64,000 nucleotides of DNA. Source: Schistocerca nitens. Taxonomy: Eukaryota; Arthropoda; Insecta; Orthoptera; Acrididae. The position numbers and the translations under genes are program-made. Below the pieces are notes generated by a model. That model saw only the letters and a program-made list of their open reading frames with translations, had not been told where the DNA came from and ran no database searches. Where the stretch lies: positions 353,009,234 through 353,073,233 of the forward strand of contig NC_064622.1 in the NCBI RefSeq assembly GCF_023898315.1, given 5' to 3'. Positions 45,540 to 55,918 of this stretch are shown here, piece after piece (the first letter of the stretch is position 1; each line of letters opens with the position of its first letter).

Positions 45540-46625
45540 CTATAGTACGATATTTTCCACATATCCACCATGCGTAGCAATAATGTGGCGCAGTCTCTGA
45601 ATGAAATTACCCGAAACCTTTGACAACGTGTCTGGCGGAATGGCTTCACATGCAGATGAGATGTACTGCTTCAGCTGTTCAATTGTTTCTGGATTCTGGC
45701 GGTAAACCTGGTCTTTCAAGTGTCCCCACAGAAAGAAGTCATAGGGGTTCATGTCTGGCGAATAGGGAGGCCAATCCACGCCGCCTCCTGTATGTTTCGG
45801 ATAGCCCAAAGCAATCACACGATCATCGAAATATTCATTCAGGAAATTAAAGACGTCGGCCGTGCGATGTGGCCGGGCACCATCTTGCATAAACCACGAG
45901 GTGTTCGCAGTGTCGTCTAAGGCAGTTTGTACCGCCACAAATTCACGAAGAATGTCCAGATAGCGTGATGCAGTAATCGTTTCGGATCTGAAAAATGGGC
46001 CAATGATTCCTTTGGAAGACATGGCGGCCCAGACCAGTACTTTTTGAGGATGCAGGGACGATGGGATTGCAACATGGGGCTTTTTGGTTCCCCATATGCG
46101 CCAGTTCTGTTTATTGACGAAGCGGTCCAGGTAAAAATAAGCTTCGTCAGTAAACCAAATGCTGCCCACATGCATATCGCCGTCATCAATCCTGTGCACT
46201 ATATCGTTAGCGAATGTCTCTCGTGCAGCAATGGTAGCGGCGCTGAGGGGTTGCCGCGTTTGAATTTTGTATGGATAGAGGTGTAAAATCTGGCGCATGA
46301 GACGATACGTGGACGTTGGCGTCATTTGGACCGCAGCTGCAACACGGCGAACGGAAACCCGAGGCCGCTGTTGGATTACCTGCTGCACTAGCTGCGCGTT
46401 GCCCTCTGTGGTTGCCGTATGCGGTCGCCCTACCTTTCCAGCACATTCATCCGTCACGTTCCCAGTCCGTTGAAATTTTTCAAACAGATCCTTTATTGTA
46501 TCGCTTTTCGGTCCTTTGGTTACATTAAACCTCCGTTGAAAACTTCGTCTTGTTGCAACAACACTGTGTTCTAGTAGGTGGAATTCCAACACCAGAAAAA
46601 TCCTCTGTTCTAAGGAATAAACCAT
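45540..46625 (-). CDS. Mariner-like transposase with DD47D-like spacing, unit 1
   Basis: 361 residues, uninterrupted. N-terminal helix-turn-helix region MVYSLEQRIF to about residue 110. Catalytic candidates are D160 in FTDEAYF, D248 in WFMQDGARPH and D296 in SPDMNPYDFFLWG. 47 residues separate the last two, against 34 in mariners and 41 in the related group with WGYLKS-type C-termini, from an insert around GYPKHTGGG. I start at Met 46625 because MVYSLEQ resembles related N-termini; an upstream Met at 46703 would add 26 Cys-rich residues. The protein is identical in unit 2. The element's outer left repeat is missing in this unit. Confidence 0.85.
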   Translation of the reverse strand: MVYSLEQRIFLVLEFHLLEHSVVATRRSFQRRFNVTKGPKSDTIKDLFEKFQRTGNVTDECAGKVGRPHTATTEGNAQLVQQVIQQRPRVSVRRVAAAVQMTPTSTYRLMRQILHLYPYKIQTRQPLSAATIAARETFANDIVHRIDDGDMHVGSIWFTDEAYFYLDRFVNKQNWRIWGTKKPHVAIPSSLHPQKVLVWAAMSSKGIIGPFFRSETITASRYLDILREFVAVQTALDDTANTSWFMQDGARPHRTADVFNFLNEYFDDRVIALGYPKHTGGGVDWPPYSPDMNPYDFFLWGHLKDQVYRQNPETIEQLKQYISSACEAIPPDTLSKVSGNFIQRLRHIIATHGGYVENIVL

Positions 46626-46884
46626 GTTGTCTACAGCACACTTGCACTTTGTGAACAGCACGCGCTTACAGCAGAAATACGACGTACAGAATGGCGCACC
46701 CACAGACTGCGTTGTCTTCTATATCTTTCACATCACTTGCAGCGCCATCTGTTGTTGAAAATTGTAACTACTGTAATTTCGAAAGTTTGTCCGCCTGAAA
46801 ATGTACTGTTGTCCCAAGCATATTGCAACAAACGGTGTATTTCTATCGCTGCTCGTTTAGTTTTTATTGCCGTTTCAAATATAC

Positions 46885-47265
46885 AACACTTATTTTTCTG
46901 AGAACGGGTTAGTTTTATTCAGGATTCCAATACTCCATATTATTTCTCACTCTTTTGGCTACAAAACCCTATTATTGAACATAATCTCCGTTCAATGCGA
47001 CGGCCTTATGCCACATTACTGGGAGGGCCTGTAGGCGCACATGGTACCACTCCACTGATCGACGTGTAAGCAACGTCTTGCTGCGTCAATAACTTCCCCT
47101 TCATCTACGTACTGCTCCCCGCAAAGTGCTGGGCCAAACAGATGGAAGTCGAAAGGTGCGAGATACGGGCTATAGTGTTGATGAGGAAGAACAGTCCAAT
47201 GAAGTTCTGTAAGTTCATCTCGGGTGGGCACACTTGTGTAAGGCCTTACGTTATCATCAAAAGGA
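46885..47265 (-). mobile_element. Mariner C-terminal fragment
   Basis: Homologous to the left part of the 16.3-kb mariner: minus-strand frame with LTELHWTVLPHQHYSPYLAP and FDFHLFGP. The third-Asp region has changed. The N-terminal counterpart is at 51802-52262, so one mariner was probably split by the LINE insertion and later duplication. Repeated at 50137-50517. Confidence 0.75.
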
Positions 47266-47795
47266 AAGAATGGCAGCTAACTGTAAATATAGATAAATGT
47301 AAATTAATGCAGATGAATAGGAAAAAGAATCCAGTAATGTTTGAATACTCCATTAGTAGTGTAGCGCTTGACACAGTCGCGTCGATTAAATATTTGGGCG
47401 TAACATTGCAGAGCGATATGAAGTGGGACAATCATGTAATGGAGGTTGTGGGGAAGGCGGATAGGCGTCTTCGGTTCATTGGTAGAATTTTGGGAAGATG
47501 TGGTTCATCTGTAAAGGAGACCGCTTATAAAACACTAATACGACCTATTCTTGAGTACTGCTCGAGCGTTTGGGATCCCTATCAGGTCGGATTGAGGGAG
47601 GACATAGAAGCAATTCAGAGGCGGGCTGCTAGATTTGTTACTGGTAGGTTTGATCATCACGCGAGTGTTACGGAAATGCTTCAGGAACTCGGGTGGGAGT
47701 CTAGAGGAAAGGAGGCGTTCTTTTTGTGAATCGCTACTGAGGAAATTTAGAGAACCAGCATTTGAGGCTGACTGCAGTACACTTTTACTTAGAAA
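47266..47795 (+). mobile_element. LINE C fragment
   Basis: WQLTVNIDKCKLMQMNRKKN, VASIKYLGVTLQSDMKWDNH, GRILGRCGSSVKETAYKTL, SSVWDPYQVGLREDIEAIQ and then a frameshift near 47705. A third CR1/Jockey-like family, C-terminal part only. Repeated at 50518-51047. Confidence 0.75.
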
Positions 47796-48530
47796 AGATT
47801 GCTATATGGTGTGGCAGGTGGCAGTTGACGATAAATAACGAAAAGTGTGAGGTGATCCACATCCGTTGGAATTCGATTACTCGATAAATAGTACAATTCT
47901 CAAGGCTGTCAATTCAACTAAGTACCTGGGGGTTAAAATTACGAACAACTTGAGTTGGAAAGACCACATAGATAATATTGTGGGGAAGGCGAGCCAAAGG
48001 TTGCGTTTCATTGGCAGGACACTTAGAAGATGCAACAAGTCCACTAAAGAGACAGCTTACACTACACTCGTTCGTCCTCTGTTAGAATATTGCTGCGCGG
48101 TGTGGGATCCTTACCAGGTGGGATTGACGGAGGACATCGAAAGGGTGCAAAAAAGGGCAGCTCGTTTTGTATTATCACGTAATAGGGGAGAGAGTGTGGC
48201 AGATATGATACGCGAGTTGGGATGGAAGTCATTAAAGCAAAGACGTTTTTCGTCGCGGCGAGATCTATTTACGAAATTTCAGTCACCAACTTTCTCTTCC
48301 GAATGCGAAAATATTTTGTTGAGCCCAACCTACATAGGTAGGAATGATCATCAAAATAAAATAAAAGAAATCAGAGTTCGAACAGAAAGGTTTAGGTGTT
48401 CGTTTTTCCCGCGCGCTGTTCAGGCGTGGAATGGTAGAGAGATAGTATGATTGTGGTTCGATGAACCCTCTGCCAAGCACTTAAATGTGAATTGCAGAGT
48501 AATCATGTAGATGTAGATGTAGATGTAGAT
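47796..48530 (+). mobile_element. LINE family A, copy 3, C-terminal part
   Basis: Open from 47866 to 48450: STKYLGVKITNNLSWKDHID, CAVWDPYQVGLTEDIERVQ, GESVADMIRELGWKSLKQRR and the terminal FPRAVQAWNGREIV. It ends with (GTAGAT)3-4 and CTCTGCCAAGCACTTAAATG just before. Repeated at 51048-51782. Confidence 0.82.
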
Positions 48531-48549
48531 TTGAAATGCCATCCTTCCA

Positions 48550-48754
48550 AATACGAGTTCAGTGTATTATCGCCTAGCCACTTCGCTCGGCGATTGCTCT
48601 AGACAAAATACAGGGTGTTTCAAAAATGACCGGTATATTTGAAACGGCAATAAAAACTAAACGAGCAGCGATAGAAATACACCGTTTGTTGCAATATGCT
48701 TGGGACAACAGTACATTTTCAGGCAGACAAACTTTCGAAATTACAGTAGTTACG
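48550..48754. other. 205-bp spacer between the duplicated units
   Basis: The left part (to about 48600) is a decayed S3 tRNA-like head; TA at 48609-48610 then opens the intact left end of the transposon, CAGGGTGTTTCAAAAATGAC. So the spacer is continuous with unit 1 on the left and unit 2 on the right. Confidence 0.75.
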
Positions 48755-50136
48755 ATTTTCAACAACAGATGGCGCTGCGGTCTGGGAAACTCTATAGTAC
48801 GATATTTTCCACATATCCACCATGCGTAGCAATAATGTGGCGCAGTCTCTGAATGAAATTACCCGAAACCTTTGACAACGTGTCTGGCGGAATGGCTTCA
48901 CATGCAGATGAGATGTACTGCTTCAGCTGTTCAATTGTTTCTGGATTCTGGCGGTAAACCTGGTCTTTCAAGTGTCCCCACAGAAAGAAGTCATAGGGGT
49001 TCATGTCTGGCGAATAGGGAGGCCAATCCACGCCGCCTCCTGTATGTTTCGGATAGCCCAAAGCAATCACACGATCATCGAAATATTCATTCAGGAAATT
49101 AAAGACGTCGGCCGTGCGATGTGGCCGGGCACCATCTTGCATAAACCACGAGGTGTTCGCAGTGTCGTCTAAGGCAGTTTGTACCGCCACAAATTCACGA
49201 AGAATGTCCAGATAGCGTGATGCAGTAATCGTTTCGGATCTGAAAAATGGGCCAATGATTCCTTTGGAAGACATGGCGGCCCAGACCAGTACTTTTTGAG
49301 GATGCAGGGACGATGGGATTGCAACATGGGGCTTTTTGGTTCCCCATATGCGCCAGTTCTGTTTATTGACGAAGCGGTCCAGGTAAAAATAAGCTTCGTC
49401 AGTAAACCAAATGCTGCCCACATGCATATCGCCGTCATCAATCCTGTGCACTATATCGTTAGCGAATGTCTCTCGTGCAGCAATGGTAGCGGCGCTGAGG
49501 GGTTGCCGCGTTTGAATTTTGTATGGATAGAGGTGTAAAATCTGGCGCATGAGACGATACGTGGACGTTGGCGTCATTTGGACCGCAGCTGCAACACGGC
49601 GAACGGAAACCCGAGGCCGCTGTTGGATTACCTGCTGCACTAGCTGCGCGTTGCCCTCTGTGGTTGCCGTATGCGGTCGCCCTACCTTTCCAGCACATTC
49701 ATCCGTCACGTTCCCAGTCCGTTGAAATTTTTCAAACAGATCCTTTATTGTATCGCTTTTCGGTCCTTTGGTTACATTAAACCTCCGTTGAAAACTTCGT
49801 CTTGTTGCAACAACACTGTGTTCTAGTAGGTGGAATTCCAACACCAGAAAAATCCTCTGTTCTAAGGAATAAACCATGTTGTCTACAGCACACTTGCACT
49901 TTGTGAACAGCACGCGCTTACAGCAGAAATACGACGTACAGAATGGCGCACCCACAGACTGCGTTGTCTTCTATATCTTTCACATCACTTGCAGCGCCAT
50001 CTGTTGTTGAAAATTGTAACTACTGTAATTTCGAAAGTTTGTCCGCCTGAAAATGTACTGTTGTCCCAAGCATATTGCAACAAACGGTGTATTTCTATCG
50101 CTGCTCGTTTAGTTTTTATTGCCGTTTCAAATATAC
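48611..50136 (-). mobile_element. Long-TIR mariner-like element, unit 2
   Basis: Left end complete at 48611 after TA; terminal inverted repeat of about 168 bp (to about 48778), matched by about 49990-50136. The right end lacks the last 20 or so bases (breaks after CCGTTTCAAATATAC). It contains the 361-residue transposase. Confidence 0.82.
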
Positions 50137-51801
50137 AACACTTATTTTTCTGAGAACGGGTTAGTTTTATTCAGGATTCCAATACTCCATATTATTTCTC
50201 ACTCTTTTGGCTACAAAACCCTATTATTGAACATAATCTCCGTTCAATGCGACGGCCTTATGCCACATTACTGGGAGGGCCTGTAGGCGCACATGGTACC
50301 ACTCCACTGATCGACGTGTAAGCAACGTCTTGCTGCGTCAATAACTTCCCCTTCATCTACGTACTGCTCCCCGCAAAGTGCTGGGCCAAACAGATGGAAG
50401 TCGAAAGGTGCGAGATACGGGCTATAGTGTTGATGAGGAAGAACAGTCCAATGAAGTTCTGTAAGTTCATCTCGGGTGGGCACACTTGTGTAAGGCCTTA
50501 CGTTATCATCAAAAGGAAAGAATGGCAGCTAACTGTAAATATAGATAAATGTAAATTAATGCAGATGAATAGGAAAAAGAATCCAGTAATGTTTGAATAC
50601 TCCATTAGTAGTGTAGCGCTTGACACAGTCGCGTCGATTAAATATTTGGGCGTAACATTGCAGAGCGATATGAAGTGGGACAATCATGTAATGGAGGTTG
50701 TGGGGAAGGCGGATAGGCGTCTTCGGTTCATTGGTAGAATTTTGGGAAGATGTGGTTCATCTGTAAAGGAGACCGCTTATAAAACACTAATACGACCTAT
50801 TCTTGAGTACTGCTCGAGCGTTTGGGATCCCTATCAGGTCGGATTGAGGGAGGACATAGAAGCAATTCAGAGGCGGGCTGCTAGATTTGTTACTGGTAGG
50901 TTTGATCATCACGCGAGTGTTACGGAAATGCTTCAGGAACTCGGGTGGGAGTCTAGAGGAAAGGAGGCGTTCTTTTTGTGAATCGCTACTGAGGAAATTT
51001 AGAGAACCAGCATTTGAGGCTGACTGCAGTACACTTTTACTTAGAAAAGATTGCTATATGGTGTGGCAGGTGGCAGTTGACGATAAATAACGAAAAGTGT
51101 GAGGTGATCCACATCCGTTGGAATTCGATTACTCGATAAATAGTACAATTCTCAAGGCTGTCAATTCAACTAAGTACCTGGGGGTTAAAATTACGAACAA
51201 CTTGAGTTGGAAAGACCACATAGATAATATTGTGGGGAAGGCGAGCCAAAGGTTGCGTTTCATTGGCAGGACACTTAGAAGATGCAACAAGTCCACTAAA
51301 GAGACAGCTTACACTACACTCGTTCGTCCTCTGTTAGAATATTGCTGCGCGGTGTGGGATCCTTACCAGGTGGGATTGACGGAGGACATCGAAAGGGTGC
51401 AAAAAAGGGCAGCTCGTTTTGTATTATCACGTAATAGGGGAGAGAGTGTGGCAGATATGATACGCGATTTGGGATGGAAGTCATTAAAGCAAAGACGTTT
51501 TTCGTCGCGGCGAGATCTATTTACGAAATTTCAGTCACCAACTTTCTCTTCCGAATGCGAAAATATTTTGTTGAGCCCAACCTACATAGGTAGGAATGAT
51601 CATCAAAATAAAATAAAAGAAATCAGAGTTCGAACAGAAAGGTTTAGGTGTTCGTTTTTCCCGCGCGCTGTTCAGGCGTGGAATGGTAGAGAGATAGTAT
51701 GATTGTGGTTCGATGAACCCTCTGCCAAGCACTTAAATGTGAATTGCAGAGTAATCATGTAGATGTAGATGTAGATGTAGATTTGAAATGCCATCCTTCC
51801 A
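48755..51801. repeat. 3,047-bp direct duplication, unit 2
   Basis: Matches 45503-48549. The left flank is the natural continuation of the transposon end; the right flank at 51802 switches to mariner sequence at CCTTCCA. Confidence 0.9.
48792..49877 (-). CDS. Mariner-like transposase with DD47D-like spacing, unit 2
   Basis: Same 361-residue protein as at 45540-46625 with the same catalytic layout (D160, D248, D296). This copy lies in an element whose left terminal repeat is whole, but whose right one is broken, so mobility is doubtful. The identical sequence points to recent duplication or an assembly effect. Confidence 0.85.
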   Translation of the reverse strand: MVYSLEQRIFLVLEFHLLEHSVVATRRSFQRRFNVTKGPKSDTIKDLFEKFQRTGNVTDECAGKVGRPHTATTEGNAQLVQQVIQQRPRVSVRRVAAAVQMTPTSTYRLMRQILHLYPYKIQTRQPLSAATIAARETFANDIVHRIDDGDMHVGSIWFTDEAYFYLDRFVNKQNWRIWGTKKPHVAIPSSLHPQKVLVWAAMSSKGIIGPFFRSETITASRYLDILREFVAVQTALDDTANTSWFMQDGARPHRTADVFNFLNEYFDDRVIALGYPKHTGGGVDWPPYSPDMNPYDFFLWGHLKDQVYRQNPETIEQLKQYISSACEAIPPDTLSKVSGNFIQRLRHIIATHGGYVENIVL

Positions 51802-52262
51802 GAATGACTTCTTCAGAGTCCCAGAGGACCGTCATCGTGGCTTTACCGACTGGCTTTCAACTTTTTATTGGGAGGAGAGGTGTCGTGCCGCTACTCCATT
51901 GATTGCCGTTTTGTTTCCGGTTCGAAGTAGTGAACATGTATTTCATCGCCTTAGACGATCTTTGACAAAAATTGTCGCGATCGGTCTCGTAACGCGCAGG
52001 CAGTTCCTCACAGATGGTCCTTCGTTGCTCTTCATGGTCTTCTGTTGGGCGGCGAGGAACTCAGCACGAACACACTTTTGAGTATCCCAACTGGTGGGCG
52101 AATGTGCCAGAACTACCAACTAGGCGTTTGGTTGTGATCCATCGATCATCTCCAATGAGAGTGTCCGCACGTTCCAACATTGCAGGAGTCACAGTTGCTT
52201 GCGGCCGGCTGGCATGCGGGAGACCGGACGGATCATCGCAACCTTGTTAACACTCCCAATGG
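51802..52262 (-). pseudogene. Mariner central/N-terminal fragment
   Basis: Homologous to 17360-17830 of the 16.3-kb mariner (TCCCAGAGGACCGTCATCGT; TTGATTGCCGTTTTGTTTCC), minus orientation, with frameshifts. Likely the other half of the fragment at 46885-47265. Confidence 0.7.
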
Positions 52263-52865
52263 CCTGCCTGAAGTCCACGTAGAGGTTATGAAGCTCAGTT
52301 TTACTCTCTCATTTCTGTTCATGTATTTGCCTCAGGACAAATATGATCTGTTGTTGACCAATAATTCGTGAATCCACACAAATGTTCTCCGAATACTTCT
52401 GCATATGGAGCTGGCTTGTAGGTAATACTAGACACAGTACATTCAGTTTTTCGAATTCTCTCTTGATACCATATAAACTTCGTAGTTCAGTGGATTCGCT
52501 CCCTTCTCCCCATTTTATAGTCAGTACCTTCAATATTTACTTTAAGCTGGATTCTTCTGTCCTTGGATGTACATTATTGGACGGTAGCTGCTCATTTATG
52601 GTGAGATAGTCTTCTGAATCTCCAATAAATTACTCTTTCCATCTATTCAGGATGTCTTATTAATCTGTCAGCAATGTCCCTTACACGCTATTATTTTAAG
52701 TCTAGGTTTCCTCAAAGTCCTTGGTCCATCAATATTTCGGGTGGCATTATCAGAATAGCAGTATTAAGAGAGTTCCATTCTCTGTGTACATGCAAAATCT
52801 GTATAGGTTAAGAGCAGACGTGTAGCTGCTGTAAGGACATTCCAAAAAGAGAATTAAACACAATA
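52263..52865. other. No recognisable feature
   Basis: Intronic DNA. A weak resemblance to minus-strand RTE-type LINE sequence near 52280-52600 could not be confirmed. Confidence 0.3.
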
Positions 52866-52880
52866 AGGGTAACAAAAAAA

Positions 52881-53066
52881 TGGCTCTGAGCACTATGGGA
52901 CTCAACTGCTGTGGTCATCAGTCCCCTAGAACTTAGAACTACTTAAACCTAACTAACCTAAGGACATCACACACAGCCATGCCCGAGGCAGGATTCGAAC
53001 CTGCGACCGTAGCAGTCGCACGGTTCCGGACTGCGCGCCTAGAACCGCGAGACCACCGCGGCCGGC
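52881..53066 (-). repeat. tRNA-derived SINE, family S1
   Basis: Full minus-strand copy flanked by the 15-bp duplication TAAGGGTAACAAAAA at 52866-52880 and 53067-53081. Confidence 0.93.
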
Positions 53067-53081
53067 TAAGGGTAACAAAAA

Positions 53082-53364
53082 GCGATAGTTAACATGGCGC
53101 CCAAGGGCCCCAGTAATATTTTTGACTTCCCTCCCCCTTCCCACCACCCCCATCCCTCTCAGTACTTATTCTTTTACTTCTTCTTGCTGATATCTACTGA
53201 TGGCACCGGTTCTCTATCCTCAGTCGCCATCTTTTTCTGTCTTGACTTTCCTCAAGATTCGCTTTCTCCACATCATTTTGCCAGTTGCGTTTCAATATGT
53301 TTGCTACATAGGCTGTTATGAAATTCCCGTTACCCACTTCTAGGACTTGTAGAGGGGAGCGAAT
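53082..53364. other. No recognisable feature
   Basis: Short pyrimidine-rich stretch between two SINEs. Part of it may belong to the Tc1 relic to the right. Confidence 0.35.
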
Positions 53365-53377
53365 ACAGAATATCTTG

Positions 53378-53577
53378 CCGGCCAAAGTGGCCGTGCGGTT
53401 AAAGGTGCTGCAGCCTGGAACCGCAAGACCGCTACGGTCGCAGATTCGAATCCTGCCTCGGGCATGGATGTTTGTGATGTCCTTAGGTTAGTTAGGTTTA
53501 ACTAGTTCTAAGTTCTAGGGGACTAATGACCTCAGCAGTTGAGTCCCATAGTGCTCAGAGCCATTTGAACCATTTGA
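53378..53577 (+). repeat. tRNA-derived SINE, family S1
   Basis: Full copy flanked by ACAGAATATCTTG at 53365-53377 and 53578-53590. Confidence 0.92.
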
Positions 53578-54609
53578 ACAGAATATCTTGAATAGGAACC
53601 CATGTCTGGAAACAAACCGATTTCGTACTATGACGGTTTCAGTTCAGATGGGTAAAGCGTCTGACATACCTCCTTCCACTCAAGCTAACTGATCCTACAT
53701 GCTTGAGCTTCGTACAAGACGTACTGGACCCGTTACTGAAAGCTGTGCACGAACTGACCTCTCGATTATGTCTTATAAATGTTCTATGGGATTCATGTCG
53801 GGCGATCTGGCTGGCCACATCATTAGACCGAATTGTCCAGGATGTTCTCCAAACAAGTCGCGAACAATTGTGGACCGGTGACGTGTTTGGGAACATGAAG
53901 TTCATGAATGACAGCATATCGTCTTCATGTAGCCGAACATAAAAATTTCCAGTCAATGGACGGTTCAGATGGACCAGAAGACCCAGTCTATTCCATGTTA
54001 ACACAGTGCACACCATTATGGAGCCACCACCAGCTTGTAAAGCGCCTTGTTGACAACCTGGGTCCATGACTTCGTGGGATCTGCGCCAGCCTACCATCAA
54101 TTGAAATCGGGACTCCTATCACCAGGCCACAATTTTCCCGTCGTCTAGAGTCCAACCGATACGGTCACGAGCCCAGGAGAGTCGCTGCAAGCAAAGGCAC
54201 TAGCATCAGTGGTCTGCTGTCGCAGCCATTAACACCAGATTCCAGCATACCGTCCTGACGGATACGTTCGTCGTATGTCCCAATTGATTTCTGCGGTTAC
54301 TCCACGCGGCGTTGCTTGTCACTTAGGACTGACAACTAGACGCAAACGCCGCTGCTCTCGGTCCTTAAGTGAAGGCTAACGGCCATTTCGTTGTTCGCCG
54401 TGGGAGGCAATGCCTGAAATATTGTATTCTCGTCACGCTCTTGACATTGTGGATCTCGGAATATTGAATACCCTGGCGATTTTCAAAGTGGAATATCCCA
54501 AGCAGTCTAGCTTCAACTACCATTGTGCTTTCAAAGTCTGTTAGTACCCGTCGTACGCTCATGATCCCGTCGGGAACCTTTTCGCACGAATCATCTGAGT
54601 ACAAAGGTC

Positions 54610-55256
54610 AGCTTCGCCAATGCAGTTACTTCAGTAAAATATCTGGGAGTATGCGTGCGGAACGATTTGAAGTGGAATGATCATATAAAATTAATTGTTG
54701 GTAAGGCGGGTACCAGGTTGAGATTCATTGGGAGAGTCCTTAGAAAATGTAGTCCATCAACAAAGGAGGTGGCTTACAAAACACTCGTTCGACCTATGCT
54801 TGAGTATTGCTCACCAGTATGGGATCCGTGCCAGATCGGGTTGACAGAGGAGATAGAGAAGATCCAAAGAAGAGCGGCGCGTTTCGTCACAGGGTTATTT
54901 GGTAACCATGATAGTGTTACGGAGATGTTTAGCAAACTCAAGTGGCAGACTCTGCAAGAGAGGCGCACTGCATCGCGGTGTAGCTTGCTGTCCAGGTTTA
55001 GAGAGGGTGTGTTACTGGATGAGGTATCGAATATATTGCTTCCCCCTACTTATAACTCCCGAGGAGATCACGAATGTAAAATTAGAGAGATTCGAGCGCG
55101 CACGGAGGCTTTCCGGCAGTCGTTCTTCCCGCGAACGATACGCGACTGGAACAGAAAAGGGAGGTAATAGCAGTTGCACGTAAGGTGCCCTCCGCCACAC
55201 ACCGTTGGGTGGCTTGCGGAGTATAAATGTAGATGTTGATGTAGATGTAGATGTAG
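54610..55256 (+). mobile_element. CR1/Jockey-like LINE, family B, copy 2 (3' end)
   Basis: 54655-55167 is open: VRNDLKWNDHIKLIVGKAG-like start, LEYCSPVWDPCQIGLTEEIE, SVTEMFSKLKWQTLQERR and PRTIRDWNRKGR. It ends GTATAAATGTAGATG with further GTAGAT units. AATGCA on both sides may be its target duplication. Only the last 170 or so codons remain. Confidence 0.85.
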
Positions 55257-55314
55257 AATGCACTGTCCTTTTATACAGTGTATAAGCGATGGGGTTCGGT
55301 TGTTTGGGTGGGGG

Positions 55315-55546
55315 GGGGGAGGGGGGGAAGAGACCAAACAGCGAGATTATCGGTCTCATCGTATTACGGAAGGACGGGGAAGGAAGTCGGCCGTGCCCTT
55401 TCAAAGGAACCATCCTGACATTTGCATGGAGAGATTTAGGGAAATCACAGAAAACCTAAATCACAATGGCCGGACGTAGAATTGAACCGTCGTCCTCCCG
55501 AATACGAGTCCAGTGTGCTAACCACTGCGCCACCTCGCTTGGTATA
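55315..55546 (-). repeat. tRNA-derived SINE, family S3, full head
   Basis: The minus-strand head reads GCGAGGTGGCGCAGTGGTTA, GCACACTGGACTCGTATTCG and GACGGTTCAATTC, a near-complete tRNA-like region, followed by the S3 body. The flanks TATAAGCGATG and TATATGCGATG form an imperfect duplication. Confidence 0.82.
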
Positions 55547-55613
55547 TATGCGATGCTACAGCCATTTGCATATGTGTATATTGCTATCCCATGACTTTTG
55601 TCACCTCAGCCTA

Positions 55614-55650
55614 ATGATGATGATGATGATGATGATTATGATTATGATGA
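55614..55650. repeat. (GAT)n microsatellite
   Basis: A run of ATG/ATT trinucleotides of about 37 bp. A frame through it gives poly-Met, which is not coding. Confidence 0.85.
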
Positions 55651-55754
55651 TGTTTGGCTTGTCGTGCGCTCAACTGCGCGCGTGCACAGTCCCAATTTTT
55701 ACACAGTCCATTTTCTTTTCACAATCCAATCTAGTCACTCTCACAAATGATGAT

Positions 55755-55895
55755 GTTCATGAAATGATGAGGACAACACAAACACACAGTGCCCGGGCAG
55801 AGAAAATCCCCAACCCAGCCGGGAACCTGGGACCCCGTGATCCTGAGGCAGCAATACTAGCCCCTAAACCAAGAGCTGCGGACATCAGCGTAACG
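55755..55895 (-). repeat. tRNA-derived SINE, family S4, decayed
   Basis: The minus strand carries GGTCCCAGGTTCCCGGCTGG and a body like the 12.8-kb copy (GGGTTGGGGATTTTCTCTG). Several changes in the tRNA-like region. Confidence 0.65.
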
Positions 55896-55918
55896 AACAG
55901 CGTTGTGTAATGGGTGTA

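Larger units (their letters stand above)
45503..48549. repeat. 3,047-bp direct duplication, unit 1
   Basis: Recurs at 48755-51801 at a constant offset of 3252. The only difference I noticed is G/T near 48217/51469, which changes Glu to Asp in a LINE fragment. Contents in order: transposase element, mariner fragment, LINE C fragment, LINE A 3' end. The left border cuts through LINE A on one side and the transposon's terminal repeat on the other. Confidence 0.9.
53640..55612 (-). pseudogene. Tc1-like relic with nested LINE and SINE
   Basis: Minus-strand coding remnant GGGSIMVCTVLTWNRLGLLV then LNRPLTGNFYVRLHEDDMLS and FMNFMFPN (about 54030-53880), the block before the second catalytic Asp in Tc1 transposases. 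The right end, CTTTTGTCACCTCAG, lies near 55610. LINE B (54610-55256) and an S3 SINE (55315-55546) are inserted. Many frameshifts; the left border is approximate. Confidence 0.6.

Noticed and set aside
46316..46528. Plus-strand frames inside the duplicated transposase
   Set aside because: Identical in both units only because the DNA is duplicated; no motif of their own.
48500..55260. CRISPR-like or satellite array from repeated GTAGAT units
   Set aside because: Only a few units in each place, at LINE 3' ends. No spacers and no larger array.
55482..55910. A 142-codon frame with poly-Met
   Set aside because: It runs through a SINE head, a (GAT)n microsatellite and another SINE remnant; not a protein.
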